From an uncultured Gammaproteobacteria bacterium (GTDB lineage Bacteria; Pseudomonadota; Gammaproteobacteria; SZUA-152): 32,459 nucleotides of DNA. The notes beneath the pieces were generated by a model. That model did not search any database. It was not told where the DNA came from and saw only the letters and a list, made by a program, of their open reading frames with translations. Of this stretch, positions 10,435 to 19,250 are shown piece by piece. Made by a program: the position numbers and the translations under genes. Numbering within the stretch: position 1 is the first letter of the stretch; every line of letters begins with the position of its first letter. The stretch spans positions 1-32,459 of the forward strand of contig CAJVYS010000028.1 in NCBI GenBank assembly GCA_913009875.1, written 5' to 3'.

Positions 10435-10992
10435 TCAAAGTTCCATCAGGTCTTTTTCTTTCGTCGCGACCCGTTCATCGACTTCGGCAATGCGCTTGTC
10501 CGTGAGCTTCTGGATGGCCTCTTCCGCCTGACGTTCCTCGTCTTCGGTGATGTCCTTTTCCTTCAACAGCGCCTTGATGTCGCTGTTGGCGTCGCGGCGG
10601 ATGTTGCGGATCGCCACCTTGGCCTGCTCACCCTCATTGCGCACGATGCGGATCATGTCCTTGCGGCGCTCTTCAGTGAGCGCTGGCAGGGGCACGCGGA
10701 TCACGGTGCCGGAGGTGGCCGGATTCAAGCCCAGATCCGAGGTCATGATAGCCTTCTCCACCGGCCCTACCATGTTCTTTTCCCACGGTGTCACGGTCAG
10801 GGTTCGGGCATCAGAAACGGTAACGGTGGCCACCTGGCTGAGCGGCGTGGCATTGCCGTAATACTCGACGGTGATGTGATCCAGCAGGCTGGTATGCGCA
10901 CGGCCGGTACGCAATTTTGTCAATTCACCTTTCAACGCTTCGATACTCTTGCCCATGCGGGTATCGGCATCGGCTTTTATCTCGTTAATCAT
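10435..10992 (-). CDS. frr: Ribosome recycling factor
   Basis: RRF works with EF-G to split the post-termination ribosome. The 185-aa protein matches the normal length and begins [24 protein letters not shown]. The hallmark KLRTGRAH is near residues 26-33, and the rest has the expected helical bundle and hinge domain ([21 protein letters not shown]). It is 45 bp downstream of pyrH, in the order rpsB-tsf-pyrH-frr found in nearly all proteobacteria. Confidence 0.97.
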   Translation of the reverse strand: MINEIKADADTRMGKSIEALKGELTKLRTGRAHTSLLDHITVEYYGNATPLSQVATVTVSDARTLTVTPWEKNMVGPVEKAIMTSDLGLNPATSGTVIRVPLPALTEERRKDMIRIVRNEGEQAKVAIRNIRRDANSDIKALLKEKDITEDEERQAEEAIQKLTDKRIAEVDERVATKEKDLMEL

Positions 10993-11037
10993 GGGTTCCT
11001 TCTCAACTCTGCGTTAGGCAGGGGGCAGCCAGTATAG

Positions 11038-11778
11038 CTAATCGACCAGCGTACCTTCCGGCTTGCCTTTCATGATATTCATCAAGGCGCCCGGCTTGTT
11101 CATGTTGAACACGCGCACGGGCATCTTTTGGTCACGGCAAAGCGCAATAGCGGTGGCGTCCATGACGCCCAGCTTACGCTCCAGCACGTCGTCGTAACCA
11201 AGATGCGTGTACAGCTCGGCGTTTTTATCCTTGGCGGGGTCGGCGGAGTACACGCCGTCCACCTTGGTGGCCTTCAGTACCAGTTGGGCATCGATTTCGA
11301 TGCCCCGCAGGCTGGCGGCCGAATCGGTGGTAAAGAACGGGCTGCCGGTACCGGCGGCGAAGATCACCACCCGCCCCTTTTCCAGATGGCGGATGGCACG
11401 GCGGCGGATGTAGGGCTCGCACACCTGCTTGATGGGCAGCGCCGACAGCACGCGCACCGGCACATCCTGACGCTCCAGGGCATCCTGCATGGACAAGGCA
11501 TTGATGATCGTCGCCAACATGCCCATGTAGTCACCATTGGCGCGGTCCATGCCGCTGGCGGCCAGGCTCACACCACGGAAGATGTTGCCGCCACCAATCA
11601 CCAGGGCCACCTGAATACCGGCATCCACCAATTCCTTGATCTCGACCGCGGTGCGATCGAGGACGGCAGGGTCGATGCCGAAATCGGCATCGCCCATCAG
11701 GGCCTCTCCACTGAGCTTCAGCAGAATGCGCTGATAGACGATGCCATTCCCCGCGGAGTTGCCCGTGCCGTCTGCCAT
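11038..11778 (-). CDS. pyrH: UMP kinase
   Basis: PyrH phosphorylates UMP to UDP in the cytoplasm as a GTP-activated hexamer, supplying pyrimidine nucleotides and UDP-sugars. The 246-aa protein (241 in E. coli) has the amino-acid-kinase fold: [13 protein letters not shown] near residue 18, [10 protein letters not shown] near 61-70, and [13 protein letters not shown] near 143. It begins 2 bp after the tsf stop, which suggests translational coupling. Confidence 0.97.
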   Translation of the reverse strand: MADGTGNSAGNGIVYQRILLKLSGEALMGDADFGIDPAVLDRTAVEIKELVDAGIQVALVIGGGNIFRGVSLAASGMDRANGDYMGMLATIINALSMQDALERQDVPVRVLSALPIKQVCEPYIRRRAIRHLEKGRVVIFAAGTGSPFFTTDSAASLRGIEIDAQLVLKATKVDGVYSADPAKDKNAELYTHLGYDDVLERKLGVMDATAIALCRDQKMPVRVFNMNKPGALMNIMKGKPEGTLVD

Positions 11779-11780
11779 AC

Positions 11781-12659
11781 TCAGTTACCCCGAGCCTGAG
11801 CCATCACTTCTTCGGCAAAGTTCTCGGTCTTTTTCTCGATACCCTCGCCCACTTCCAGACGCTCAAAACCGACCACGGTGGCGCCGGCATTCTTCACCAG
11901 CTGTTCCACGGTCTGATCCGGGTCCTTGACAAAAGGCTGACCCAGCAGGGTCACTTCCTTGAGGTATTTCTTGATGCGGCCGCCAACCATCTTCTCGACA
12001 ATCTCTGGCGGCTTGCCACTCTCTGCGGCCTGGGCAGTGAAGATTTCCTTCTCCTTCTCGATCATCCCGGCGGGCACATCGGCCTCGGAGACGCAGGCAG
12101 GATTGCTGGCCGCCACATGCATGGCGATGTCGCGCGCCAGGGCCTCATCACCACCCTGCAGTTCCACCATCACGCCGATACGGCCGCCGTGCAGGTAGCA
12201 ACCCAGCACGCCGTCGGTACTGCGGGAAACGAAACGACGCACGTTGGTATTTTCACCGATCTTGGCAATCAGGGCCTTGGTGGTGTCGGCCACGCTGTCG
12301 CCACCGTCGATGGAAGTGGCCAGCAGGGCGTCGATGTCGGCCGGCTGCTCTTTCAGCGCGGTCTCGGCGACGCTGTTGGCGAAGTTGATGAAATCGTCGC
12401 CCTTGGTGACAAAGTCGGTTTCGCAGTTGATCTCGACCAGCACAGCACGCTTACCGTTATCACTGGCCTTGAACACGATCAGGCCTTCGGCGGCGATGCG
12501 TCCGGCCTTCTTGTCGGCCTTGGCCAGACCCGTCTTGCGCATCAGCTCGATGGCGGCCTCGATGTCACCATTGGTTTCCACCAGTGCCTTTTTGCACTCC
12601 ATCATGCCGGCACCGGTGCGTTCGCGCAGTTCTTTTACCAACGCTGCAGTTATTGCCAT
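11781..12659 (-). CDS. tsf: Elongation factor Ts
   Basis: EF-Ts exchanges GDP for GTP on EF-Tu. The 292-aa protein (283 in E. coli) opens with the UBA-like domain ([24 protein letters not shown]) and contains the EF-Tu contact motif [12 protein letters not shown] near residues 79-90, followed by the core subdomains and the coiled-coil insert. It is cotranscribed with rpsB, separated from it by 115 bp that hold a hairpin, and followed at once by pyrH. Confidence 0.97.
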   Translation of the reverse strand: MAITAALVKELRERTGAGMMECKKALVETNGDIEAAIELMRKTGLAKADKKAGRIAAEGLIVFKASDNGKRAVLVEINCETDFVTKGDDFINFANSVAETALKEQPADIDALLATSIDGGDSVADTTKALIAKIGENTNVRRFVSRSTDGVLGCYLHGGRIGVMVELQGGDEALARDIAMHVAASNPACVSEADVPAGMIEKEKEIFTAQAAESGKPPEIVEKMVGGRIKKYLKEVTLLGQPFVKDPDQTVEQLVKNAGATVVGFERLEVGEGIEKKTENFAEEVMAQARGN

Positions 12660-12724
12660 GGTTCAATCTTCCTCAATCTAATTTGTACAAAAGGCCCTGC
12701 ATGCGCAGAGCCAGAAAATTCAGG

Positions 12725-12766
12725 AAACCCGCCGCAGACCTTGTGCTGAAGGTCGGCGGCGGGTTT
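12725..12766 (-). terminator. Hairpin between rpsB and tsf, possible attenuating terminator
   Basis: An 18-bp stem with a single mismatch (arms around 12725-12742 and 12749-12766) encloses a 6-nt loop. In the direction of rpsB transcription it forms 9 bp after the rpsB stop and is followed by TTTCC rather than a long U-tract. This suggests a leaky terminator or a 3'-end-stabilising structure that lowers tsf transcript relative to rpsB. The structure is seen directly; the function is inferred. Confidence 0.5.
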
Positions 12767-12774
12767 TACCGGGA

Positions 12775-13527
12775 TCAGGCCGACTCGGCGGCCGTGTCTT
12801 CCTCAACCTCGACAAAGCTGTCGTCGGAACCGGCAGCATCGATGGACAACGCACGGCTGTCGACGATGGCATCGGCCACACCGCGGGTGTAGAGCTGAAT
12901 CGCGCGGATCGCATCATCGTTGCCGGGGATGACGTAATCAACGCCATCGGGGTTGGTGTTGGTGTCGACGATGCCCACCACCGGAATGCCCAGCTTGCGG
13001 GCCTCGGCAATGGCGATTTTCTCGTGACCGATGTCGATGATGAACAGCGCGTCGGGCAGGCCGTTCATCTCCTTGATGCCACCCAGGCTGCGCTCCAGCT
13101 TCTCGCGCTCGCGGGTCAGCATCAGGGCCTCTTTCTTGCTCAGACGGGCAAAGCTGCCGTCTTCGGCCATGGCTTCCAGGTCCTTCAGGCGCTTGACGGA
13201 CTGCTTCACGGTCTTGAAGTTGGTCAGCATGCCACCCAGCCAGCGATGGTTGACGTAGGGCATGCCCACGCGCCCGGCCTGTTCCTTGACGGCATCCTGC
13301 GCGGCGCGCTTGGTACCCACGAAGAGAATCTTGCCCTTATTGGATGCCAGCTTGCCAAGGAAGTTGGTGGCATCAATGAACAACGGCAGGGTCTTTTCCA
13401 GATTGATAATGTGAATCTTGTTACGCTCACCGAAGATGTACGGGGCCATCTTGGGGTTCCAGTAACGGGACTGATGGCCGAAATGGACACCAGCCTCCAA
13501 CATTTGACGCATGGTCACTTGAGACAT
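12775..13527 (-). CDS. rpsB: 30S ribosomal protein S2
   Basis: S2 is a late-assembling 30S subunit protein that anchors S1. From ATG 13527 the product is 250 aa, with [14 protein letters not shown] near the start, [21 protein letters not shown], and the signature around residues 150-215 ([15 protein letters not shown], then [19 protein letters not shown]). AGGAG lies 7 nt upstream of this ATG, which rules out the longer frame opening at 13671. The C-terminus is acidic ([12 protein letters not shown]). A promoter about 180 bp upstream leaves a long leader, where S2 autoregulation acts in other gammaproteobacteria. Confidence 0.97.
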   Translation of the reverse strand: MSQVTMRQMLEAGVHFGHQSRYWNPKMAPYIFGERNKIHIINLEKTLPLFIDATNFLGKLASNKGKILFVGTKRAAQDAVKEQAGRVGMPYVNHRWLGGMLTNFKTVKQSVKRLKDLEAMAEDGSFARLSKKEALMLTREREKLERSLGGIKEMNGLPDALFIIDIGHEKIAIAEARKLGIPVVGIVDTNTNPDGVDYVIPGNDDAIRAIQLYTRGVADAIVDSRALSIDAAGSDDSFVEVEEDTAAESA

Positions 13528-13703
13528 GTCATAACTCCTGTGTTTGGGTTTGGCCTCCACGCGCCCCATTAACCAAACTCTGAGTTCATCACCCAAAGCA
13601 CCCTGGAAAATGTGTCGGCGCGTGTGCGGATTTATGAGACAGTGGCGGCGTTTTCGAGAAACAGCCACCAAACGTCTCGTTCGATTGCCTTAACGGCGCG
13701 GGC

Positions 13704-13732
13704 TTTATACCATAAACAACCTTTTGCAACAA
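13704..13732 (-). promoter_or_regulatory. Sigma-70 promoter for rpsB-tsf
   Basis: Read on the minus strand, TTGTTG (13727-13732) and TATAAA (13704-13709) are separated by exactly 17 bp. Transcription would begin near 13697 and leave a leader of about 170 nt before rpsB. This is the best promoter-like match in the 334-bp gap between the divergent rpsB and map genes. A long leader is consistent with the known rpsB leader that mediates S2 feedback, though I have not folded it. Confidence 0.6.
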
Positions 13733-13806
13733 TCCAAAAGCGGATCTGAGCCCGGCTTCAGTACATTTTTCTGCCTGCCGACAACCCCTCCGACACCAGC
13801 ATTTAC

Positions 13807-13825
13807 GCGGGCCCTCGTGGCCCGC
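13807..13825. repeat. GC-rich hairpin upstream of map
   Basis: A perfect 7-bp inverted repeat (GCGGGCC / GGCCCGC) with a 5-nt loop lies 37 bp before the map start. No T-run follows on either strand, so it is not a normal terminator. It could affect the map leader RNA or be incidental. Apart from this and the rpsB promoter I see nothing definite in 13528-13861. Confidence 0.4.
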
Positions 13826-13861
13826 CCCGACCAGCACCCGACAACGGGTCGAGAACCCTGA

Positions 13862-14629
13862 ATGAGCATCCAGATAAAGACCCCAGAGGACATCAAAAAA
13901 ATGCGTATCGCCGGCCAGCTGGCCGCCGAGCAACTGCGCATGATCGCCCCCTATATCAAACCCGGCGTGACCACCGATGAGCTGAATGACATCTGCCACG
14001 ACTACACGGTCAACGTGCAACACGCCATTCCCGCACCACTTGACTATCACGGCTTCCCCAAGTCCATCTGCACTTCGGTGAACCACCAGGTTTGTCATGG
14101 TATCCCCAGCCACAAAAAACTGAAAAACGGCGATATCGTCAATATCGACATTACCGTCCTCAAGGACGGCTACCACGGCGACACCAGCAAGATGTTCTTC
14201 GTCGGTGAGCCCTCCATCATGGCCAAGCGCGTATGCCGTGTGGCCCACGAATGCCTGGTCACCGGCATTGAAATGGTCAGACCCGGCATACACCTGGGCG
14301 ACATCGGCGCTGCCATCCAGAAGCACGCCGAGGCCAATAACTGCTCCATCGTGCGTGAATACTGCGGCCATGGCATCGGCAAGCAGTTCCACGAAGAACC
14401 GCAGGTGCTGCACTATGGCGTGCCCGGCACCGGCATCATCCTCGAACCCGGCATGACCTTCACCATCGAGCCGATGGTTAACACCGGCAAACGTCAGGTC
14501 AAGGTGCTGCCCGATGGCTGGACCGTGGTCACCCGCGACCGCAGCCTCTCCGCCCAGTACGAGCACACCCTGTTGGTCACCGACGACGGCGTCGAGGTAC
14601 TGACCCGCCTGCCTGGTGACGAACTGTAA
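13862..14629 (+). CDS. map: Methionine aminopeptidase type I
   Basis: MetAP removes the initiator methionine from nascent proteins. The 255-aa protein is a pita-bread-fold type I enzyme. The five metal ligands appear in order: Asp in VNIDITV, Asp in YHGDTSKMF, His in GIGKQFHEEPQV, Glu in FTIEPMV and Glu in QYEHTLLV. The start MSIQIKTPEDIKKMRIAG matches the family; the Shine-Dalgarno is weak. It is divergent from rpsB and followed after 33 bp by glnD, the standard gammaproteobacterial order. Confidence 0.97.
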   Translation: MSIQIKTPEDIKKMRIAGQLAAEQLRMIAPYIKPGVTTDELNDICHDYTVNVQHAIPAPLDYHGFPKSICTSVNHQVCHGIPSHKKLKNGDIVNIDITVLKDGYHGDTSKMFFVGEPSIMAKRVCRVAHECLVTGIEMVRPGIHLGDIGAAIQKHAEANNCSIVREYCGHGIGKQFHEEPQVLHYGVPGTGIILEPGMTFTIEPMVNTGKRQVKVLPDGWTVVTRDRSLSAQYEHTLLVTDDGVEVLTRLPGDEL

Positions 14630-14662
14630 TCCCCCATCCCCGGTTTCCCAGCGGTATCCCCC

Positions 14663-17314
14663 ATGAATGACACTCCGACGCCCGTTTGCGACTGGCCGCA
14701 ATTCGACCACCAGCTCGCCGCCACAGACTCGCCCCTGACTCTGTTCCGCCAGCAGCTGACCACGGCCAGCGACCAGCTGCAGCAGCGTTTCCTTGCCGGC
14801 GAGCCGGTGGACCGGCTGGTCAGCGCGCGCGCTAAACTGATGGATCAATTGCTGATCCGTGCTTGGCGCCGGCTGGTCAGCGCCGATGCCGACGACATCG
14901 CCCTGGTGGCCGTGGGCGGTTACGGCCGCCACGAACTGCACCCGGGCTCGGACATCGACCTGCTGATCCTGCTGGCCAAGGACGACACGGCGGACAGCTA
15001 CGCCGAGGCCATCGAACGCTTCCTGCTGTTTCTGTGGGATCTGAAACTGGAAGTGGGGCAAAGCGTGCGCAGCGTGGACGAATGCACGCGGCAGGCGGAA
15101 CAGGACATCACCGTCGCCACTAATCTCATGGAGGCACGCCTCCTGAGCGGGCCGCGGGATCTGTTCCAGGCCATGAAAACGGCCTCCGGGCCGGACCGGG
15201 TATGGCCCAGCGCCGAGTTCTTCCGCGCCAAGATCGAGGAACAGCAGGCCCGCCACCACCGCTTCCACGACAGCGGCTACAACCTCGAACCCAACATCAA
15301 GGAAAGCCCCGGCGGGCTGCGCGACCTGCAGGTGATCGGCTGGGTGGCCAAGCGCCACTTCGGCGCCGACACGTTACATGACCTGGTTCAGCACGGCTTT
15401 CTCACCGAGCACGAATACCGCGCCCTGCACGAGGCGCAAAACTTCCTCTGGAGGGTGCGCTGCGGTCTGCACTACCTCACCGGACGGCGCGAGGACCGGC
15501 TGCTGTTCGAGCACCAGCGCAAGCTGGCCGAGCAGTTCGGCTATCACGACCAGACCCACAGCATGGCGGTGGAACAGTTCATGAAGGACTACTACCGCAC
15601 CGTGCTGCGCCTGTCACGGCTCAACGAGATGCTACTGCAGCTATTCGAGGAGGAGATCCTGCTGGCCAACGTGCCGGGTGAAACCCAGCCCCTGTCCGAT
15701 GACTTTCAGGCCTGCCACGGCTACCTGGAGGCGGTCAGTGACGATATCTTCCTGCGCAATCCCACCGCCCTGCTGGCGCTGTTCGTGCTCATGGCGCGCC
15801 ACCCGGAACTGCGCGGCGTGCGCGCCGGCACCATCCGCCTGGTGCGCGACCACCGCTACCTGATCGACGAGACCTTCCGCCGCAATCCCGAGGCCCACCG
15901 CCTGTTCATCGACCTGTTCCGCCAGGGCACCGGCCTCACCCACGAGCTGCGGCGCATGAACCGCTACGGCGTGCTGGCCGCCTACCTGCCGGTGTTCGGC
16001 CACATCGTCGGCCAGATGCAGCACGACCTGTTCCACATCTACACCGTGGACGAGCACACCATGTTCGTGGTGCGCAACCTCAGGCGCTTCACGGTGCCTG
16101 AATTCCGTCATGAATTTCCGCTCTGCAGCGACATCATCCAGCGCATCAAAAAGCAGGAGGTGCTGACCCTGGCCGGCTTCTTCCACGACATCGGCAAGGG
16201 CCGCGGCGGCGATCACTCCCTGCTCGGCGCCGCCGACGCGGTGACCTTCTGCCGCGAGCACGGCATGGGCGAATACGACACCGAACTGGTGAAGTGGCTG
16301 GTGGAGAACCACCTCATCATGTCCACCACCGCGCAGCGCAAGGACATCTCGGACCCCGACGTGATCAGCGAATTCGCCCATCGCGTGGGTTCCCAGAAAC
16401 GCCTCGATCATCTCTACCTGCTGACCGTGGCGGACATCCGCGCCACCAGTGACAGCCTGTGGAATTCGTGGAAGGACGCCCTGCTGGCCGATCTCTACCG
16501 CGCCACCTCGCGCGCCCTGCGCCGCGGCCTGGACAACCCGGTAGCGCATCAGGACCTGATCCGTGAAACACACGCCCAAGCCCTCGGCCAGCTGACCCGG
16601 CACGGCTGCAGCGCGAAGGCCGTGCAACAATTCTGGCAGGGGCTGAACGCGGACTATTTCCTGCGCCACTCGGCAGAAGAGATCGCCTGGCAGACACGCA
16701 GCATTCTCGACAAACCGGAGGGCGACGATGAGGCCATGGTGCGCGCCTGGGGCAAGACCCATCGCGGCGGCACCGAGATCTTCGTCTACACCCGGGATCG
16801 CGAATCCCTGTTCGCCACCATTACCGCCACCCTGGAACAACTGGGCCTGGACATCATCGATGCGCGCGTCGTCACCTCACGCGACCAGTACGCGCTGGAC
16901 ACCTTTCTGGTACTGGATCACAACGGCGAGGCCATCACCGACCCGCAGCGCCTGGAAGAGATCCAGCAGCGTCTCAAACAGCAACTGGCCAAATCCGAAC
17001 TGCCTCCACAACAGCAGGGACGACTAACCCGCCACCTGAAACATTTCCCCATCGCCACCGAAGTCTGGTTCCGCGACGACCTGCGCAACCGACGTACTGT
17101 GGTGGAAGTGACCACCGGCGACCGGCCCGGCCTGCTGGCACGCCTTGCCCGCGCCCTACTGGAATGTAATGTGTTGTTGCAGAGCGCCAAGATCGCCACC
17201 TTTGGCGAACGCGCGGAGGACATTTTCTTCGTCACGGACAGCGAAGGAAATCCGTTCGATACAGCACAGTTCGACTGCCTGCGCGAGACCATCAAGCGCT
17301 TGCTGGAAGAATAG
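14663..17314 (+). CDS. glnD: Bifunctional [PII] uridylyltransferase / uridylyl-removing enzyme
   Basis: GlnD senses glutamine and adds or removes UMP on PII proteins, so controlling glutamine synthetase and NtrBC. The 883-aa protein (890 in E. coli) has the nucleotidyltransferase motif GGYGRHELHPGSDIDLLIL at about 85-103, the HD hydrolase motif FFHDIGKGRGGDHS near 505, and two C-terminal ACT domains starting near 703 (EIFVYTRDRESLFATI) and 812 (VVEVTTGDRPGLLARL) for glutamine sensing. All catalytic signatures are intact. It starts 33 bp after map and is followed by a REP-like palindrome rather than a classical terminator. Confidence 0.97.
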   Translation: MNDTPTPVCDWPQFDHQLAATDSPLTLFRQQLTTASDQLQQRFLAGEPVDRLVSARAKLMDQLLIRAWRRLVSADADDIALVAVGGYGRHELHPGSDIDLLILLAKDDTADSYAEAIERFLLFLWDLKLEVGQSVRSVDECTRQAEQDITVATNLMEARLLSGPRDLFQAMKTASGPDRVWPSAEFFRAKIEEQQARHHRFHDSGYNLEPNIKESPGGLRDLQVIGWVAKRHFGADTLHDLVQHGFLTEHEYRALHEAQNFLWRVRCGLHYLTGRREDRLLFEHQRKLAEQFGYHDQTHSMAVEQFMKDYYRTVLRLSRLNEMLLQLFEEEILLANVPGETQPLSDDFQACHGYLEAVSDDIFLRNPTALLALFVLMARHPELRGVRAGTIRLVRDHRYLIDETFRRNPEAHRLFIDLFRQGTGLTHELRRMNRYGVLAAYLPVFGHIVGQMQHDLFHIYTVDEHTMFVVRNLRRFTVPEFRHEFPLCSDIIQRIKKQEVLTLAGFFHDIGKGRGGDHSLLGAADAVTFCREHGMGEYDTELVKWLVENHLIMSTTAQRKDISDPDVISEFAHRVGSQKRLDHLYLLTVADIRATSDSLWNSWKDALLADLYRATSRALRRGLDNPVAHQDLIRETHAQALGQLTRHGCSAKAVQQFWQGLNADYFLRHSAEEIAWQTRSILDKPEGDDEAMVRAWGKTHRGGTEIFVYTRDRESLFATITATLEQLGLDIIDARVVTSRDQYALDTFLVLDHNGEAITDPQRLEEIQQRLKQQLAKSELPPQQQGRLTRHLKHFPIATEVWFRDDLRNRRTVVEVTTGDRPGLLARLARALLECNVLLQSAKIATFGERAEDIFFVTDSEGNPFDTAQFDCLRETIKRLLEE

Positions 17315-17323
17315 GGAAATCAC

Positions 17324-17403
17324 GTAGGAGTGGCCCCTCAGGCCGCGATGACTTTTTCAGGCTCCGGCACAGTGGCCTTCGCGGCCTGAGAGGCCGCTCC
17401 TAC
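17324..17403. repeat. REP/REPIN-like inverted repeat after glnD
   Basis: Two 25-bp arms (17324-17348 and 17379-17403) are inverted copies of a GTAGGAG...GGCCGCGA palindromic unit, with two mismatches, around a 30-bp centre. It starts 9 bp after the glnD stop. Each arm is itself an imperfect hairpin, as in REP sequences of Pseudomonas and related bacteria, and the paired layout is that of a REPIN. It can protect or terminate the glnD transcript. No RAYT transposase gene is in the window. Confidence 0.75.
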
Positions 17404-17432
17404 GGCCAGGGGCAGCGGGCCCTCACAACCCA

Positions 17433-17666
17433 TCAGCTCAAACGCCACTCGAGACCGGCAGACTCCGCAATCGCCTTCAGCGCGCTCAACCGCGAATCGA
17501 AGCGCACATGAGCCTCTTCGCCCACCATGTCCAACTGCATTTGCAGGTTGATGATCATTTCCGCGACGCGAATCCGGTCGTCCTCATTGAACTGACCGGT
17601 ACTGGTTTCATCCACACCCTGCAGCGCGTCCTCCAGCTGGGAAAGAATAAACTCGACATTTATCAT
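17433..17666 (-). CDS. Small hypothetical protein (77 aa)
   Basis: I do not recognise this protein. From ATG 17666 it is 77 aa, acidic and probably helical (VEFILSQLEDALQGVDE near the start; DRIRVAEMIINLQMQLDMVGEE in the middle; end SAGLEWRLS). GAGGGA lies about 7 nt upstream of this ATG, which is why I prefer it to the longer frame opening at 17807. There is no signal peptide or membrane segment. It is 171 bp downstream of the VOC-fold gene on the same strand and converges on glnD. A small cytosolic regulatory or adaptor protein is possible, but nothing shows it. Confidence 0.6.
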   Translation of the reverse strand: MINVEFILSQLEDALQGVDETSTGQFNEDDRIRVAEMIINLQMQLDMVGEEAHVRFDSRLSALKAIAESAGLEWRLS

Positions 17667-17837
17667 CACAGTCCCTCTGATTTGAACCTGAATCTGTGAC
17701 TTCAGGTTGAATACCTCATCACGACAGACCGCTTCCCCTGCGTATCTTCGGCTCTCAAAGCTGCGGCGCACCCTGTGGGTTACACCTACCTGCAAATATA
17801 CAAACAATTCAAGGCCGATGCCATCATCGTCGTCCGC

Positions 17838-18224
17838 TCAGCGGCCAGCTTCCGTCTGCTGCATGAATTCCAGCGCATTGCCATCGGGGTCGCGGCAGAA
17901 CAGCGCGGCGCGCCCGGAGCGGCTGCGACTGATGACGATATCCACCGCCATCAATCGCGCCGCCAGATCTTCGAGGTCATCCACCAGGAAGGCCGCATGA
18001 CGATCACGTCCGCCATGCTCGGGCCGCCCTGCCACGGGATCCGGGTTGGGTAATTCCAGCAGGTGGATCTGCTGTTGCCCGCCCAGCGCCAGCCACGCCC
18101 CGGGAAAGCCCAGGTCAGGCCGCTCGGGATCCACCGCCAACCCCAGCACATCACAATAAAAGGCCAGCGAGCAGGCCGTATCACGCACGATGAAACTCAC
18201 ATGGGTAATGGATTGAATCGTCAT
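17838..18224 (-). CDS. VOC-family (glyoxalase/bleomycin-resistance-like) protein
   Basis: The 128-aa protein is one vicinal-oxygen-chelate domain made of two beta-alpha-beta-beta-beta modules: ITHVSFIVRD at 5-14 with a metal-ligand His, QIHLLEL near 52, HAAFLVDDLEDLAARL near 77, and a closing FCRDPDGNALEFMQ with the usual metal-ligand Glu. Members include glyoxalase I, ring-cleaving dioxygenases and antibiotic-binding proteins; the sequence alone does not choose among them. It lies 23 bp downstream of the EamA transporter gene on the same strand, so the two are probably cotranscribed and may deal with one small molecule. Confidence 0.85.
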   Translation of the reverse strand: MTIQSITHVSFIVRDTACSLAFYCDVLGLAVDPERPDLGFPGAWLALGGQQQIHLLELPNPDPVAGRPEHGGRDRHAAFLVDDLEDLAARLMAVDIVISRSRSGRAALFCRDPDGNALEFMQQTEAGR

Positions 18225-18247
18225 GTCACTCTCTCATTCATTTAAGG

Positions 18248-19156
18248 TCACTTCGTCGTGGCATCGGCACTGCTGCGTGCCGCGAGATAGGCGCCCAACA
18301 CAATCAGGGCGCCGCCCAGCCACTCCATCGGCGTCACCACCTCGTCCGTCAGCCACTGCGACGACACCGCCCCCGCCACCAGCTCAAACAGCATGATGAT
18401 CGCCGAACGGTGCACGGGCATGTGCGACACGCCGTAGACCACGGTCAGTCCGGCCAGGATGACCCCCACCCCGCCCAGCAGCGCCGCGGCGCCCCACACG
18501 GCCATCGGCACGGCGGGGAAACCCAGCCCCGAAAGCCACAACCAGACGCCGGCCACCAATACCACGCCGCCGACACTGACGAACACCCGCAGCGATTCCG
18601 ACAGGTGTTGCAGGCGGCGCAGCAACACATTAGAGAGGGAAAAAGTCAGCCCGGCGCTGAGCGCCAGCCAGTCCGCCCGATCCTGCGGCCAGGGCAGGCC
18701 CAGTTCGGGATTCCACAGCATCACCACCGCGCCGAGGGTCGCCAGCGCCAGGGTCAGCCAGCCCGCGGATGAGGGCCGCTCACCCAGCCACCACCAGCCC
18801 AGCAGGGTGCTCCATAACGGTGACAGGTAGAACAGCAACAACACCCGCAGCACGTTGCCTTCCAGCAAGGCCAGCACGAAGGCGGTGTTCATCCAGCCGC
18901 CGGCCAGGGCCAGCAGCAGCAACAGCCCCGGATGCGCCCGCAGCTCGTGGCGGCACGGCCAAGCCAGCAGGGCCGACACCAGAGTCGCGGTGCCGAAGAT
19001 GGTCCAGGTCGCCCACAGCCCGGCCAGCCCCGCCGCCTCCAGCTCCCGTAGTGGATACCAGATGCCGCCCCAGAAGCTGGCGGCAAACAGCAACGCCGCC
19101 ACTGGCAACCAGCTTATCGGGGCTCGGGAAGGGGTAATGCCGGGAGTGCTACTCAC
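18248..19156 (-). CDS. EamA/DMT-family permease
   Basis: The 302-aa protein has about ten hydrophobic helices in two repeats, as in the drug/metabolite transporter superfamily. The first repeat begins WLPVAALLFAASFWGGIWYPLRELEAAG, with the SFWG motif in the first helix. The second EamA repeat begins near ADWLALSAGLTFSLSNVLLRRL. The Ala/Leu/Trp-rich composition fits an inner-membrane exporter. The substrate is unknown; EamA members export amino acids, metabolites or drugs. The gene is divergent from dapC across a 94-bp gap, so the two probably share a control region. Confidence 0.88.
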   Translation of the reverse strand: MSSTPGITPSRAPISWLPVAALLFAASFWGGIWYPLRELEAAGLAGLWATWTIFGTATLVSALLAWPCRHELRAHPGLLLLLALAGGWMNTAFVLALLEGNVLRVLLLFYLSPLWSTLLGWWWLGERPSSAGWLTLALATLGAVVMLWNPELGLPWPQDRADWLALSAGLTFSLSNVLLRRLQHLSESLRVFVSVGGVVLVAGVWLWLSGLGFPAVPMAVWGAAALLGGVGVILAGLTVVYGVSHMPVHRSAIIMLFELVAGAVSSQWLTDEVVTPMEWLGGALIVLGAYLAARSSADATTK

Positions 19157-19188
19157 TGATTCGCCGTGTATCCATTGTCGTTCTTGGG

Positions 19189-19194
19189 TATACT
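19189..19194 (+). promoter_or_regulatory. Candidate -10 element for dapC
   Basis: TATACT at 19189-19194 is a good -10 match, about 57 bp before the dapC start. The hexamer 17 bp upstream (GTGTAT) is a poor -35, so the promoter is weak or activator-dependent if real. It lies in the 94-bp gap between the divergent EamA and dapC genes. Confidence 0.35.
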
Positions 19195-19250
19195 ACGCGG
19201 CCTGTTTTCAACACCCACCCCGCGCCGCACATTCAACATAAAAACACTAT

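Noticed and set aside
13589-15358. 589-codon open frame on the minus strand
   Set aside because: It is the antisense of map and the start of glnD, both strongly identified, and shows no protein-family motif.
15641-16840. 399-codon minus-strand open frame
   Set aside because: Antisense of glnD; composition is of a shadow frame with no recognised domain.
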